From: Haloferacaceae archaeon PL-Br10_E2g29
Lineage (GTDB): Archaea > Halobacteriota > Halobacteria > Halobacteriales > Haloferacaceae
Assembly (NCBI GenBank): GCA_001563965.1
Contig: LKMS01000005.1
Span: forward strand, 1-22,682
Length of the DNA stretch: 22,682 bases
Direction of reading: 5' to 3'
Below the pieces are notes generated by a model that worked only from the letters and a program-made list of their open reading frames with translations, searched no databases and was not told where the DNA came from. Of the stretch, positions 13,562 to 21,849 are shown piece after piece (the first letter of the stretch is position 1; each line of letters begins with the position of its first letter). A program made the position numbers and the translations under genes.

Positions 13562-13822
13562 GTGAGCCGTGTGTGGACTTCCGCCCGTGTCTGCGGTGTG
13601 TACGGACGGTGTCGGCGGTCATCACGAACAGCTGGTCAGGACTCGGAAGCTGTGTTGGTTTTCGTTACTGTCGCCTGCGCTGTACCTGTCGCCAGTTTCG
13701 GTCGTTTTGTGGCTTACACAACTGTCACGATCTGTGCTGGTGTTCCGCGTTCGGTCTTTACACCCCTTGCGTCGACCGATACGCTCAACACGATCCTCGG
13801 TGAATACACCTCCGTGAGATGA
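13562..13822 (+). CDS. Possible small protein overlapping the kinase start (low confidence)
   Basis: An 86-codon frame starts with GTG at 13562, about 27 bp after the right half of the AT-rich palindrome. It ends with a TGA that overlaps the ATG of the histidine kinase as ATGA, the arrangement of translationally coupled genes. Residues 30-69 are mildly hydrophobic (AVLVFVTVACAVPVA), so a membrane protein is conceivable. Against it, the product is basic and rich in Arg and Cys, unlike its acidic neighbours, and codon choice lacks the strong GC bias at third positions seen in genuine genes here. I recognise no family. It could simply be leader sequence of the kinase transcript. Confidence 0.22.
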   Translation: MSRVWTSARVCGVYGRCRRSSRTAGQDSEAVLVFVTVACAVPVASFGRFVAYTTVTICAGVPRSVFTPLASTDTLNTILGEYTSVR

Positions 13823-15702
13823 GCATCGACCGGTCGGCCGTGAGCGACCTCGCTGGGCTTTCCGTAGCCACAGTCGACGGTATTTTTTCTGCGTGCGATG
13901 CCGCGCTGTTGTTGTTCGACGCTGAGGGCGTGTTGCTGGCACTCAGTGAGGGTGCGCGCTCGCGCTACGGCCATGCCGACGATCCGCCGCTGACTGACGG
14001 TGGCACGGTGCTCGACCTTCCCGAACCCGCCACGATCAGCGCCGATCGACTGTCCCGTGCGGCCGACGGCGACCCACAGGAGTTCGTTCGGCAGTTCGAG
14101 ACCGCCGACGGCGAGACGGTGGCCGAAACGGTCTCGCTGCAACCGCTCCCGGTCGAGTCCTCCTGCGTACTGGTGACGATCAGCGACGCCGATCCCGAAG
14201 ATGCCGCTGCCACCGACAACGGTACCGCCGACGCCGACCCCGACCCCGATGCCGCTGCCACCGACAACGGTACCGCCGACGCCGACCTCCGGCCGTTCAA
14301 ACAGGCGGTCGCCAACACCGCTCACGTGGTGTACATCACCGACGCCGACGGCACGATCGAGTACGTCAACCCCGCATTCGAGGCGGCAACGGGCTATGCG
14401 GCCGACGAGGCGATCGGTTCGACACCGGCGATACTCCAGTCGGATGCACACGACGACGCGTTTCACGCGGCGCTCTGGGAGCAGGTCGAAGCCGGTGAGG
14501 TGTGGGAGGCTGAAGTGACAAACGAGTGTGCGGATGGCACCGAGGTCGTCTTCGATCAGACGGTGTCACCGATTCTCGATGACGACGGCCAGCCGCTGAA
14601 GTTCGTCGCGGTCGCCCAGGATATCACCGACCGGACGGCCGCTCGCGAACAACTCGAACGAACCAAACAGGATCTCCGACGGATCATCGATCTCATCCCC
14701 GACAACATTTTTGCCAAAACTGCCAACGGCGAATATTTACTGGCGAACAAGGCGACCGCCGAGATGTACGGACTCACTCCCGCGGATGTCGAAGGCGAGC
14801 GAGAGTCCGAACTGCTGTCTTCGTCGGCGGAGTCGACCGCCTTCCGTGCGGATGACCGCCACGTCATCGAGACGGGCGAGTCGCTCCATATTCCCGAAGA
14901 GGAGGCAACGACCGTCGACGGCGACACCAGAATCCTCGAAACAACCAAAATCCCCTACAAACCCGCCGGTCGTACCGAACGGGCGGTGCTCGGCTACTCA
15001 CGCGACATTACTGATCTCAAGGCGTACGAATCCCAACTGGAATCCCAACTCGACGCGCTCGAGGTACTCAACCAGGTCGTCCGCCACGACATCCGCAACG
15101 ATCTCCAACTGGTGAGTGCCTACGCCGATATTCTTGATGGAACGCTCGACGACAGGGCCCAGGGGCATCTCGAGATGATCAAACAGAGCGCCACCAACGC
15201 GGTCGAGTTGACAACGACTGCGCGTGATCTCACGACGACGATGCTGCAAACCGGCGGCGACCTCGAGCCGGTGCCGCTCGAATCTCGACTCACCAGCGAG
15301 ATCGAGCGGCTGCTGTCGGCACAGCCCGATCTCAATGTGACGGTCGACGGCTCCATTCCGTCGGTTGACGTCGTCGCCGACGATCTGCTTTCGGCGGTGT
15401 TTCGCAACATTCTCAAAAACGCCGTCCAGCACAACACCAGCGACCACCCAACGATTGACATCACGGTGACGGCCGACGATGACCGCGTGACGCTCGGATT
15501 TGCTGACAACGGCCCCGGCATCAACGACGCCCAGAAAAAACAGATCTTCGGCCGGGGCGAACAGGGACTCGACAGCGCGGGCACCGGCATTGGGCTGTAT
15601 CTCGTCGACACGTTGGTCGACCGGTACGGTGGCGACGTTCGCGTCACGGACAACACGCCAACGGGTGCGGTATTTACCGTCGTCCTTCCGATTGCAGACT
15701 AG
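13819..15702 (+). CDS. Soluble multi-PAS sensor histidine kinase
   Basis: The 627-residue kinase has no membrane segments. The order is a divergent N-terminal PAS-like region (about 10-122), a Ser/Asp/Ala-rich linker with a duplicated 16-residue unit (about 128-158), PAS (160-275), PAS (285-400), a dimerisation/phosphoacceptor helix with H423 in NQVVRHDIRNDL, and an ATPase domain. The ATPase domain shows an N box NILKNAVQHN (530-539), a G1 box DNGPGI (563-568) and a G2 box GTGIGL (588-593). All kinase motifs are intact, so autophosphorylation on His423 is expected. No receiver domain or response regulator is nearby. The gene may be coupled to a small upstream frame and overlaps the opposing kinase gene by 29 bp at its 3' end. 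The signal is probably cytosolic redox, light or a small ligand, but no cofactor residue is identifiable. Confidence 0.92.
   Translation: MSIDRSAVSDLAGLSVATVDGIFSACDAALLLFDAEGVLLALSEGARSRYGHADDPPLTDGGTVLDLPEPATISADRLSRAADGDPQEFVRQFETADGETVAETVSLQPLPVESSCVLVTISDADPEDAAATDNGTADADPDPDAAATDNGTADADLRPFKQAVANTAHVVYITDADGTIEYVNPAFEAATGYAADEAIGSTPAILQSDAHDDAFHAALWEQVEAGEVWEAEVTNECADGTEVVFDQTVSPILDDDGQPLKFVAVAQDITDRTAAREQLERTKQDLRRIIDLIPDNIFAKTANGEYLLANKATAEMYGLTPADVEGERESELLSSSAESTAFRADDRHVIETGESLHIPEEEATTVDGDTRILETTKIPYKPAGRTERAVLGYSRDITDLKAYESQLESQLDALEVLNQVVRHDIRNDLQLVSAYADILDGTLDDRAQGHLEMIKQSATNAVELTTTARDLTTTMLQTGGDLEPVPLESRLTSEIERLLSAQPDLNVTVDGSIPSVDVVADDLLSAVFRNILKNAVQHNTSDHPTIDITVTADDDRVTLGFADNGPGINDAQKKQIFGRGEQGLDSAGTGIGLYLVDTLVDRYGGDVRVTDNTPTGAVFTVVLPIAD
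14200..14286 (+). repeat. In-frame 48-bp tandem duplication in the kinase linker
   Basis: The 39-bp segment at 14200-14238 is repeated identically at 14248-14286, giving a 48-bp period. It encodes two copies of an Asp/Ala/Thr-rich unit containing DAAATDNGTADAD between the first and second PAS regions. Complete identity, including third codon positions, indicates a recent duplication. Confidence 0.9.
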
Positions 15703-17410
15703 CATCGACGGGCCCGCCCGCGGAATTCGTCGACACGTCGCCCACGACGTCGGGCAGTTCGACGGTCGCGACCGTGCCCGACTCACTTGATTCGTAGCGC
15801 ACCGTCCCGCCGAGCGCGGTTGTGCCCCACTCGATCAGCCAGAGGCCGATACCGCTGCCGTGTTCGAGGTCGGTCTCCTCGCCCTGTTCGATCACCCGAA
15901 GTTCGTGTTCGGGGATGCCCGGGCCGGTGTCGCGTACCTCGATTCGTGCGGTCGCGTTGTCGGTGGTGGCGGTCACGGTAACCGTTGGCTCCGCGCCACC
16001 GTGTTCAAGACCGTTTTCGACGAGGTTCGACAGCACGCTTTCGAGCAGTTGGCGGTTGGTCTCGAGATGCATTCGCTCGGGAATCCGGCGGTCGACGCTT
16101 CCGCCGTGTTTCTCGACGAGGTCGGTTGCGACCCGTTCGACAAGCGGATCCAGTTCGATCGGTTCGGTTCCAAGTCGCTCGGTTTCGAGCGTTCGCTCGA
16201 CCGTCCGGGCCTTCTCGCCGAGCTCGAGGACGCCGTTCGTGTTTCGCGACGCGGTCGCCAGCATCCGTTGGTGATCGTCGTTGTCGGTCTGTTCGGCGAC
16301 CATGTCGAGATAGCCGCTGGCGACGTTGAGGTCGTTTCGGAGGTTGTGCCGGAGGACACGGTTGAGAACCGAGAGCCGTTGTTCGCGCTGCCGCTCGGCG
16401 GTGATATCCGAGAGGGTCACCGTGTGACCGACCTCGTTATCGGCCGAATCGGTAATCGGCGAGACCGTGACCGTGTACTCGCGCTGTCTGTGGCCCGACG
16501 ACCGGGTGATTCGTTGGTCGCTCGCCGACAGCGAAATTTCGTCGTCGACCGCGTGGAGCGGACTGCCGAGGAGTGTGCGCTTCGAGCGATCAAAGATGGT
16601 GGCCGCCTGTTCGTTGGCGTTGATAATGCGTTCTTCCGTGTCGACGATGAGCACCCCAATCCCGAGGTCGTCGATGGCGGTTTGGTCGCCCGCGCGCCGA
16701 TCGGCCGGCGTCAACTCGAACATGTTGCGGCGGAAAAACGCGTACATGTCGAGGCCGAGATGCAGCGGAAACAACAGCGGGGCCAGATTGAGTTGTGGCA
16801 CCGGGCCGACCTGAAACAGCCACAACAGAATGCCGGGAATCACCGGCAGCGGGGAGATGGCGACCGCGAGCGTCTGGTAGCGGTACAGCGGCCCGTAGCT
16901 TGCAAAGGTGTCGACGAGGACGAGAATCGCGCCGGCCGTGAGCAGCATCAAAATCAGCATGAAGACGAACAGCCACGGCTCGTTGCCGTGGGCGACCGCC
17001 GCGACACCAAATCGGGGCTCGATTCGGTAGTCGTTCCAGATGAGTTCGTGCAGCGGGTTCGTCGCGATCAGGATGAGAAAGATGCCGACGACGGCGACAA
17101 TGCCGGCCATCCATCGTGACCGAACGGCGTCCTTTCGACCCGTGTACTCGAGCGCAAACGCAAAAAACAGCAGGCTGGTACACGAGATGCCGATCCAGAT
17201 CGGAATCTCGAACAGAAACCGGAGCGTTGGATCGAACACGAACAACGCGGCACCGTAGGAAAGCGTCCACAGCACGATTGCCCCAATCACTCCCATGAAC
17301 AGCGTTGCGCCCGGCTCCCTGCGGTAGGGCCAGACGTACGCGAGAAAGCCGACCGCGATGAGTCCGGAGCTGATGGAGCCGATCGCCGGCCACGGGAGAG
17401 AGTCAACCAC
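15674..17410 (-). CDS. Membrane sensor histidine kinase (N-terminal multi-helix membrane region, PAS, HisKA, HATPase)
   Basis: The 578-residue kinase begins with about seven hydrophobic helices (roughly residues 5-225, for example SSGLIAVGFLAYVWPY and MAGIVAVVGIFLILIATNPLHELIW). This matches the 7TM sensor region common in haloarchaeal kinases. A PAS-like domain follows (about 245-340), then H355 in NRVLRHNLRNDL, an N box NLVENGLEHG, a G1 box DTGPGI and a G2 box GSGIGL. I use the GTG at 17408-17410: it lies 8 bp after GAGGTG and about 30 bp after TATATAA, and it directly precedes the first helix. The frame is open for 36 codons further, but those would start upstream of the TATA box. The 3' end overlaps the opposing kinase. 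It is probably a sensor of membrane or extracellular conditions; the partner regulator is unknown. Confidence 0.9.
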   Translation of the reverse strand: MVDSLPWPAIGSISSGLIAVGFLAYVWPYRREPGATLFMGVIGAIVLWTLSYGAALFVFDPTLRFLFEIPIWIGISCTSLLFFAFALEYTGRKDAVRSRWMAGIVAVVGIFLILIATNPLHELIWNDYRIEPRFGVAAVAHGNEPWLFVFMLILMLLTAGAILVLVDTFASYGPLYRYQTLAVAISPLPVIPGILLWLFQVGPVPQLNLAPLLFPLHLGLDMYAFFRRNMFELTPADRRAGDQTAIDDLGIGVLIVDTEERIINANEQAATIFDRSKRTLLGSPLHAVDDEISLSASDQRITRSSGHRQREYTVTVSPITDSADNEVGHTVTLSDITAERQREQRLSVLNRVLRHNLRNDLNVASGYLDMVAEQTDNDDHQRMLATASRNTNGVLELGEKARTVERTLETERLGTEPIELDPLVERVATDLVEKHGGSVDRRIPERMHLETNRQLLESVLSNLVENGLEHGGAEPTVTVTATTDNATARIEVRDTGPGIPEHELRVIEQGEETDLEHGSGIGLWLIEWGTTALGGTVRYESSESGTVATVELPDVVGDVSTNSAGGPVDASLQSEGRR

Positions 17411-17436
17411 GCGTTGGCACCTCGTTGCGTTCGCGA

Positions 17437-17445
17437 TTATATAAG
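17437..17445 (-). promoter_or_regulatory. TATA box of the membrane kinase gene
   Basis: On the leftward strand the sequence reads CTTATATAATC, about 27-35 bp before the GTG at 17410. The element is nearly symmetrical and could also start rightward transcripts toward valS, although valS has its own weaker AT patch at about 17567-17577. It decides the kinase start by excluding codons further upstream. Confidence 0.55.
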
Positions 17446-17600
17446 TCAATCCCACCGACGTGTGGGTGGTGAATCGGCTTGTGTGCCCACGCGTGTTCAC
17501 GTGCGTTGTGACCGCCATGGTGCGTCGAAACGTTCGCCGCGAGCGCGGTGCAATGGCCGAGTCGATTAACCTTAGTCCCCGCGGTGTGTTTCGTCGACCA

Positions 17601-20273
17601 ATGCCGAGTGGAGACTACAACCCCACCGCTGTCGAGGCCAAGTGGCAACGGCAGTGGGTTGCCGACGAGACTTACGCCTATCCGGACGATGCGACCGATC
17701 CGAACACGACGTTCTCGATCGACACGCCGCCGCCGACCGTCTCGGGCAACCTCCACTGGGGCCACGTCTACGGCTCGATCCTCCAGGACATCGTCGCCCG
17801 CTTCGAGCGCATGCGCGGCAGCGACGTGTTCTATCCGTTTGGGTACGACGACAACGGAATCGCCTCCGAGCGACTCACCGAGTCGGAACTCGGAATCCGC
17901 CATCAGGAGTTCGACCGCTACGAGTTCCAAGAGAAATGCCGAGAGGTCTGTGCCGAGTATGAGGCTGATTTCACCGAAAAAATGCAGGCGATGGGCATCT
18001 CCATCGACTGGAACAACACCTACCAGACCATCTCGCCCGACGTTCAGCGCGTCTCGCAGCTCTCGTTTATTGATCTCTACGAACAGGGCCGCGAATACCG
18101 CAAAAAAGCGCCCGCAATCTGGTGTCCCGAGTGTGAAACGGCAATCTCGCAGGTCGAAACCGAGGACCTCGAACAAGATTCGCACTTCAACGACATCGCC
18201 TTCGAACTCGTCGAAGCCGGCGGCGAACCAACCGCCGACGCCGTGACCGACGAGGAGTACGAGTACGAAACCGCAACCCAACCGGGCGACGATATCGTGA
18301 TTTCGACCACGCGTCCCGAGTTGATTCCGGCGTGTGTGTCGATGTTTGTCCACCCTGACGACGAGCGCAACGCCCATCTCGTCGGCGGCACCGCCCGGGT
18401 GCCGTTGTTCGGCCACGAAGTCCCGATCTACGCGGACGACCGCGTCGACCGCGAGAAGGGAACCGGCGTCGTGATGTGCTGTACGTTCGGCGACCAGACC
18501 GACATCGAGTGGTATCAGGCACATAATCTCGATCTCCGGGTTGCCATCGACGAGTCGGCGACGCTGACTGAACTCGCCGGCACATACGCTGGAATGCAGA
18601 CCCACGAGGCTCGCGACGCAATCGTCGACGATCTCGACGCGGCTGGGAAGCTCCGTGATCGCCGTGAAATCTCTCACGTCGTGCAGGTTCACGAACGTGA
18701 CGACGTCCCCGTTGAGTACCGCGTCACCGAACAGTGGTACGTGAACGTCCTCGACAAACGCGAGGAGTACCTACAGGCAGGCCGCGAGATGGCGTGGTTC
18801 CCCGAAAAGATGTTCACGCGGTACCAGAACTGGATCGACGGCCTCGAATGGGACTGGTGTATCTCCCGACAGCGCTCGTCGGGCATCCCGTTTCCCGTCT
18901 GGTACTGCGCCGACTGTGGCACCGAACTCCTCGCCGAAAAACGAGACCTCCCGGTCGACCCGCTGTCGGACGAGCCACCGGTCGACGCCTGCCCCGAGTG
19001 TGGCTGCGACGAGTTCGTTCCCGAAGAGGACGTCTTCGACACGTGGGCGACGTCGTCGCTCACGCCGCTGATCAACGCCGGGTGGGACTGGGACGACGAG
19101 GCTGGCGAGTTCACGATGGAGCGGCCAGAAATCTATCCGATGGATATCCGACCACAGGGCCACGACATCATTTCTTTCTGGTTGTTCCACACCGTCATCA
19201 AGTGCTACGAGCACACCGACGAGGTGCCGTTCGACTCGACGATGATCAACGGGATGGTGCTCGACGAAAACCGCGAGAAGATGTCGAAATCGAAGGGAAA
19301 CGTCGTCGACCCCGATTCCGTCCTCGATGAGTATCCGGTCGACGCCGCTCGATTCTGGGCCGCCGGCAGTGCCATCGGTGACGACCTCCCATATCAGGAA
19401 AAAGGGCTTCGCGCGGGCGAGAAACTGATTCGAAAGCTCTGGAACGCCTCGAAACTCGTTGATTCGCTGGCTCCCGAGGCTGTCGGCCCGCCTGACGAAC
19501 TTGCGGCGCTCGACCGCTGGCTGTTGGCCGAACTCGATGCGGAAATCGAGGACGCAACCGCCCTCCTTGCCAACCGCGAGTTCTCGAAAGCCCGCGACGG
19601 CATCCGGAGTTTCTTCTGGGGAACGTTCTGTGACGACTACCTCGAAATCGCCAAACAGCGTCTCGATGCGGGCGAGGATCAGTCGGCAGCCTACACGCTC
19701 CGGACGGCGCACGAGCGCTTTGTAAAGCTGTTTGCGCCGTTGCTTTCGCACGTTACCGAAGAGCTGTATCAGGAGATGTACGACCCTGACACCAGCGTCC
19801 ATCAGTCGGCGTGGCCTGAACCGCTCGAGATTGAGGCCAACCGCGAGGGCGGCAACGCTGCGATGTCGGTGGTTGGCGCGCTCAGAAAGTACAAAAGTGA
19901 CCGTCAGTTGCCGCTCAACGCCGCACTCCGCGAGATTGCGGTGTACGGCCCAGTCGAACAGTTCACCGAGGACATTCGTGGCGTGATGCACGTCGACGAA
20001 CTTCGCGTGCTCGACAACGAGCCCGAAATCGAGTCTGTCATCACGGATGTCTCACTCGAATACTCGAAAGTCGGCCCCGCATACGGCTCACAGGTGCCCG
20101 AACTGGAGGCCGGCATCGAATCGGGCGAGTACGAACTCGTTGGCGACGAACTCCACGTCGCGGGTGAGAAACTCGGGGCGGAGCTGTTCGCGGTCAACCG
20201 CGAACGCCAGTACGTTGGCGAGGGCGAGATGCTCGAAGCCGGCGAGACGATCGTGATCGTTGTCGACGCCTAA
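17601..20273 (+). CDS. valS: Valyl-tRNA synthetase
   Basis: The 890-residue class I synthetase charges tRNA-Val. The ATP-binding signature is HWGH (52-55, in SGNLHWGHVYGS), and KMSKS lies at 560-564 in NREKMSKSKGNVVDPDSV. Between them is a large CP1 editing domain with TTRPELIPACVSMFVHPDDE, which clears mischarged threonine. Cys pairs (CPECETA; CADCGTEL; CPECGCDE) mark zinc knuckles. The C-terminal anticodon-binding helices begin near LDRWLLAELDAEIEDA. Length fits archaeal ValRS. The frame is open to 17460, but the extra 47 residues are Arg-rich and contain none of the family start; the ATG at 17601 gives the usual MPSGDYNPTAVEAKWQRQW. The stop is 21 bp from the convergent pyrD stop. Confidence 0.97.
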   Translation: MPSGDYNPTAVEAKWQRQWVADETYAYPDDATDPNTTFSIDTPPPTVSGNLHWGHVYGSILQDIVARFERMRGSDVFYPFGYDDNGIASERLTESELGIRHQEFDRYEFQEKCREVCAEYEADFTEKMQAMGISIDWNNTYQTISPDVQRVSQLSFIDLYEQGREYRKKAPAIWCPECETAISQVETEDLEQDSHFNDIAFELVEAGGEPTADAVTDEEYEYETATQPGDDIVISTTRPELIPACVSMFVHPDDERNAHLVGGTARVPLFGHEVPIYADDRVDREKGTGVVMCCTFGDQTDIEWYQAHNLDLRVAIDESATLTELAGTYAGMQTHEARDAIVDDLDAAGKLRDRREISHVVQVHERDDVPVEYRVTEQWYVNVLDKREEYLQAGREMAWFPEKMFTRYQNWIDGLEWDWCISRQRSSGIPFPVWYCADCGTELLAEKRDLPVDPLSDEPPVDACPECGCDEFVPEEDVFDTWATSSLTPLINAGWDWDDEAGEFTMERPEIYPMDIRPQGHDIISFWLFHTVIKCYEHTDEVPFDSTMINGMVLDENREKMSKSKGNVVDPDSVLDEYPVDAARFWAAGSAIGDDLPYQEKGLRAGEKLIRKLWNASKLVDSLAPEAVGPPDELAALDRWLLAELDAEIEDATALLANREFSKARDGIRSFFWGTFCDDYLEIAKQRLDAGEDQSAAYTLRTAHERFVKLFAPLLSHVTEELYQEMYDPDTSVHQSAWPEPLEIEANREGGNAAMSVVGALRKYKSDRQLPLNAALREIAVYGPVEQFTEDIRGVMHVDELRVLDNEPEIESVITDVSLEYSKVGPAYGSQVPELEAGIESGEYELVGDELHVAGEKLGAELFAVNRERQYVGEGEMLEAGETIVIVVDA

Positions 20274-20277
20274 GCGA

Positions 20278-20291
20278 CAAAATTTCTCTTT
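20278..20291. terminator. AT-rich convergent termination region between valS and pyrD
   Basis: The 21-bp gap between the two stop codons contains CAAAATTTCTCTTT. It offers a T-rich tract to valS transcripts and an ATTTTG tract to pyrD transcripts. No strong stem is visible. Assignment rests on position and composition. Confidence 0.35.
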
Positions 20292-20294
20292 CGA

Positions 20295-21353
20295 TCAGTC
20301 GAGATCGACGCCAACCGCCGCATCGATGGAGTCGAATCCGTCGCGTTCGAGCAATGCGAGCAGTCCCTCGTTGATGTCACGGGCCACCGCGGGGCCCTCA
20401 TAGACGAGTCCGGTGTAGAGTTGGACGAGGCTCGCGCCCGCGCGGATCTTTTCGTACGTACCCTCGGCGTCGCTGACGCCTCCGACACCGATGATGGGGG
20501 TGTCGGTTCGTTCGGCAATAAACCGGATGAGCGTAGTTGCCTCGTCTTCAATCGGTTTGCCAGAGAGTCCACCGTTTTCGGCTTTGTTTGGATTCGTGAG
20601 TCCGTCGGGCCGCTGCGTGGTCGTGTTGGTCGCGATGATTCCGTCGAGTGCGAGATCATCGACAACGTCGAGGGCTTCCTCGATGGCTGGCCGGGGCAGA
20701 TCCGGCGAGAACTTGACCACCAGCGGGTCGGCACCGGCGTCTTTGAGTCGCCCGAGGATTGCTTCGAGCGACTCGCGGTTTTGCAGCGACCGCAGTCCGG
20801 GTGTGTTTGGGCTCGACACGTTGACCGCGAAGTAATCGCCCGCGTCGGCCACGCGCTCGTAGGTGTACAGGTAGTCGTCGGCCGCCTGGTCAAGCGGGGT
20901 CGATTTCGACTTGCCGATGTTGATGCCGAGTGGCACGTCGGGGTGCGGGCCGCGGTCAAGTCGCTCGCCGATTCGGTCGGCCCCCTCGTTGTTGAACCCC
21001 ATCCGGTTGATGAGCGCCTCGTCTTCGGGCAACCGGAACAGCCGTGGCCGGGGATTGCCGGGCTGTCGTTCGGCGGTCACACCGCCGATTTCGACGTGGC
21101 CGAAGCCGAGTGCGGCCAGTGCGCGCGGAATTTCGGCGTTCTTGTCGAAGCCGGCGGCGACGCCGACCGGATTGGCAAAATCGAGGCCAAAGACGGTCGT
21201 TTCGAGTCGTGGGTCAGCGACCGTGTACCGTCGACGAAGCAGTCGGATGGCGGGGGTACCTTGGACGCCGCTGAGGAGCGAATGAACCGCCCGGTGGGCC
21301 GTCTCCGGGGGGAGCGCAAACAACGCTGACTTCGCGAGGTCGTAGAACGTCAT
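20295..21353 (-). CDS. pyrD: Dihydroorotate dehydrogenase (quinone), class 2
   Basis: The 352-residue FMN enzyme oxidises dihydroorotate to orotate in pyrimidine synthesis and passes electrons to membrane quinone. The N-terminal MTFYDLAKSALFALPPETAHRAVHSLL helix pair (1-27) is the membrane-associating extension that defines class 2. Later landmarks are NPVGVAAGFDKNAE (61-74), INRMGFNNEG, and NVSSPNTPGLR (178-188) with the active-site serine of class 2 enzymes. The FMN phosphate loops GLSGKPIED and IIGVGGVSDAEG follow, then AGASLVQLYTGLVYEGP. Length is typical. The ATG at 21351-21353 is the natural start. It is convergent with valS and not linked to other pyr genes. Confidence 0.97.
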   Translation of the reverse strand: MTFYDLAKSALFALPPETAHRAVHSLLSGVQGTPAIRLLRRRYTVADPRLETTVFGLDFANPVGVAAGFDKNAEIPRALAALGFGHVEIGGVTAERQPGNPRPRLFRLPEDEALINRMGFNNEGADRIGERLDRGPHPDVPLGINIGKSKSTPLDQAADDYLYTYERVADAGDYFAVNVSSPNTPGLRSLQNRESLEAILGRLKDAGADPLVVKFSPDLPRPAIEEALDVVDDLALDGIIATNTTTQRPDGLTNPNKAENGGLSGKPIEDEATTLIRFIAERTDTPIIGVGGVSDAEGTYEKIRAGASLVQLYTGLVYEGPAVARDINEGLLALLERDGFDSIDAAVGVDLD

Positions 21354-21438
21354 TGTCCGGGATGAGCGACCCCACCGATATCAACCCGACGACACGCCTG
21401 TGGGGCCACGACACCCGTGTCGCGTCGGTGTTTGCGGG

Positions 21439-21636
21439 CTAGAAATCGTGTTCGACGCTGTCGGTATCGGCCTTCTGAATGATTATCTTCCCGTCGCGTA
21501 CGCGGACGAATACTTCGTCGCCGATATCCATACCGGCGACAGCCAGTTCGTCTTCGTGTAGGTTGACGTGGACGTTGTGGTACTCTCCGTTGTCGTCTTT
21601 GGCACCACTCGGACTCAGCGTTTTTTTGCGGACCAT
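21439..21636 (-). CDS. Small AbrB/SpoVT-like swapped-hairpin protein
   Basis: The 65-residue protein starts MVRKKTLSPSGAKDDNGEYHNVHVNLHEDELAVAGMDIGDEVFVRVRDGKIIIQKAD. It has the beta-hairpin, short helix, GDEVFVRVRDGKIIIQ pattern of AbrB/MazE-type DNA-binding domains, which form interleaved dimers. A GTG at 21661-21663 would add nine residues, but it lies only about 8-16 bp downstream of the TATA-like ACTTATGTA (21671-21679). The ATG at 21636 fits a short-leader transcript. No toxin gene is adjacent, so it is more likely a stand-alone regulator than an antitoxin. It is divergent from the MC1 gene across 232 bp containing repeated TTTCAC half-sites. Confidence 0.75.
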   Translation of the reverse strand: MVRKKTLSPSGAKDDNGEYHNVHVNLHEDELAVAGMDIGDEVFVRVRDGKIIIQKADTDSVEHDF

Positions 21637-21670
21637 CGCGGGTATCTGTCTCTCTTTCGCCACACCGCGT

Positions 21671-21679
21671 ACATAAGTG
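21671..21679 (-). promoter_or_regulatory. TATA-like element of the AbrB-like gene
   Basis: Read leftward, ACTTATGTA lies 35-43 bp upstream of the ATG at 21636, predicting a leader of roughly 10 nt. Its position argues against the GTG at 21663 as start. Confidence 0.4.
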
Positions 21680-21725
21680 TTGTTTACCGCCGTCGGCCGC
21701 GCTCGCGCGTGCCTACCGTAATTAC

Positions 21726-21762
21726 TTTCACCCCCTCCGTGAAATTAACTTGATTTTTCACG
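21726..21762. repeat. Three TTTCAC/GTGAAA half-sites in the AbrB-MC1 divergent region
   Basis: TTTCAC (21726-21731), GTGAAA (21739-21744) and TTTCAC (21756-21761) alternate in orientation. The last two form a perfect 7-bp inverted repeat CGTGAAA-N11-TTTCACG (21738-21762). The cluster lies between the two divergent genes, upstream of both promoters. It could bind a dimeric regulator such as the adjacent AbrB-like protein; this is inferred. Confidence 0.4.
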
Positions 21763-21834
21763 ATGAATATCCAAAACCGGGTGCCTGCGTCGGTGGGGTA
21801 TTTAAAGAACTGGTCACTGAGTGTTCATCTGCCC

Positions 21835-21849
21835 GATATATTTATATTA
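21835..21849 (+). promoter_or_regulatory. TATA box of the MC1 gene, with a second upstream TATA-like element
   Basis: GATATATTTATATTA ends 20 bp before the ATG at 21869 and its centre is about 27 bp away, ideal for a leaderless transcript. Another strong candidate, TATTTAAAG (21800-21808), lies about 40 bp further upstream and would yield a longer leader. Two promoters may therefore drive this gene. Confidence 0.6.

Larger units (their letters stand above)
13365..13818. other. 454-bp divergent intergenic region with AT palindrome and hairpin
   Basis: This stretch separates the leftward PAS gene from the rightward histidine kinase. It holds a perfect hairpin (TGGCAG-TTTGT-CTGCCA, 13461-13477) and an AT-rich perfect palindrome (TATTTAT-TC-ATAAATA, 13523-13538). 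One weak open frame (13562-13822) abuts the kinase. Otherwise I see no conserved coding signal. Several TATA-like patches allow promoters in both directions. Confidence 0.6.

Noticed and set aside
15860..17119. A 419-codon open frame on the + strand inside the membrane kinase gene
   Set aside because: It is an antisense shadow. The opposite strand encodes clear HisKA, HATPase and transmembrane motifs.
17460..17600. An upstream extension of valyl-tRNA synthetase
   Set aside because: The extra residues are Arg/Val-rich and unlike synthetase N-termini. The ATG at 17601 matches the expected start.
18771..19991. A 406-codon open frame on the - strand inside valS
   Set aside because: It is antisense to conserved synthetase sequence including KMSKS, and has no recognisable domain.
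21439..21636. The AbrB-like protein as the antitoxin of a toxin-antitoxin pair
   Set aside because: No toxin-like gene lies next to it; its neighbours are pyrD and MC1.
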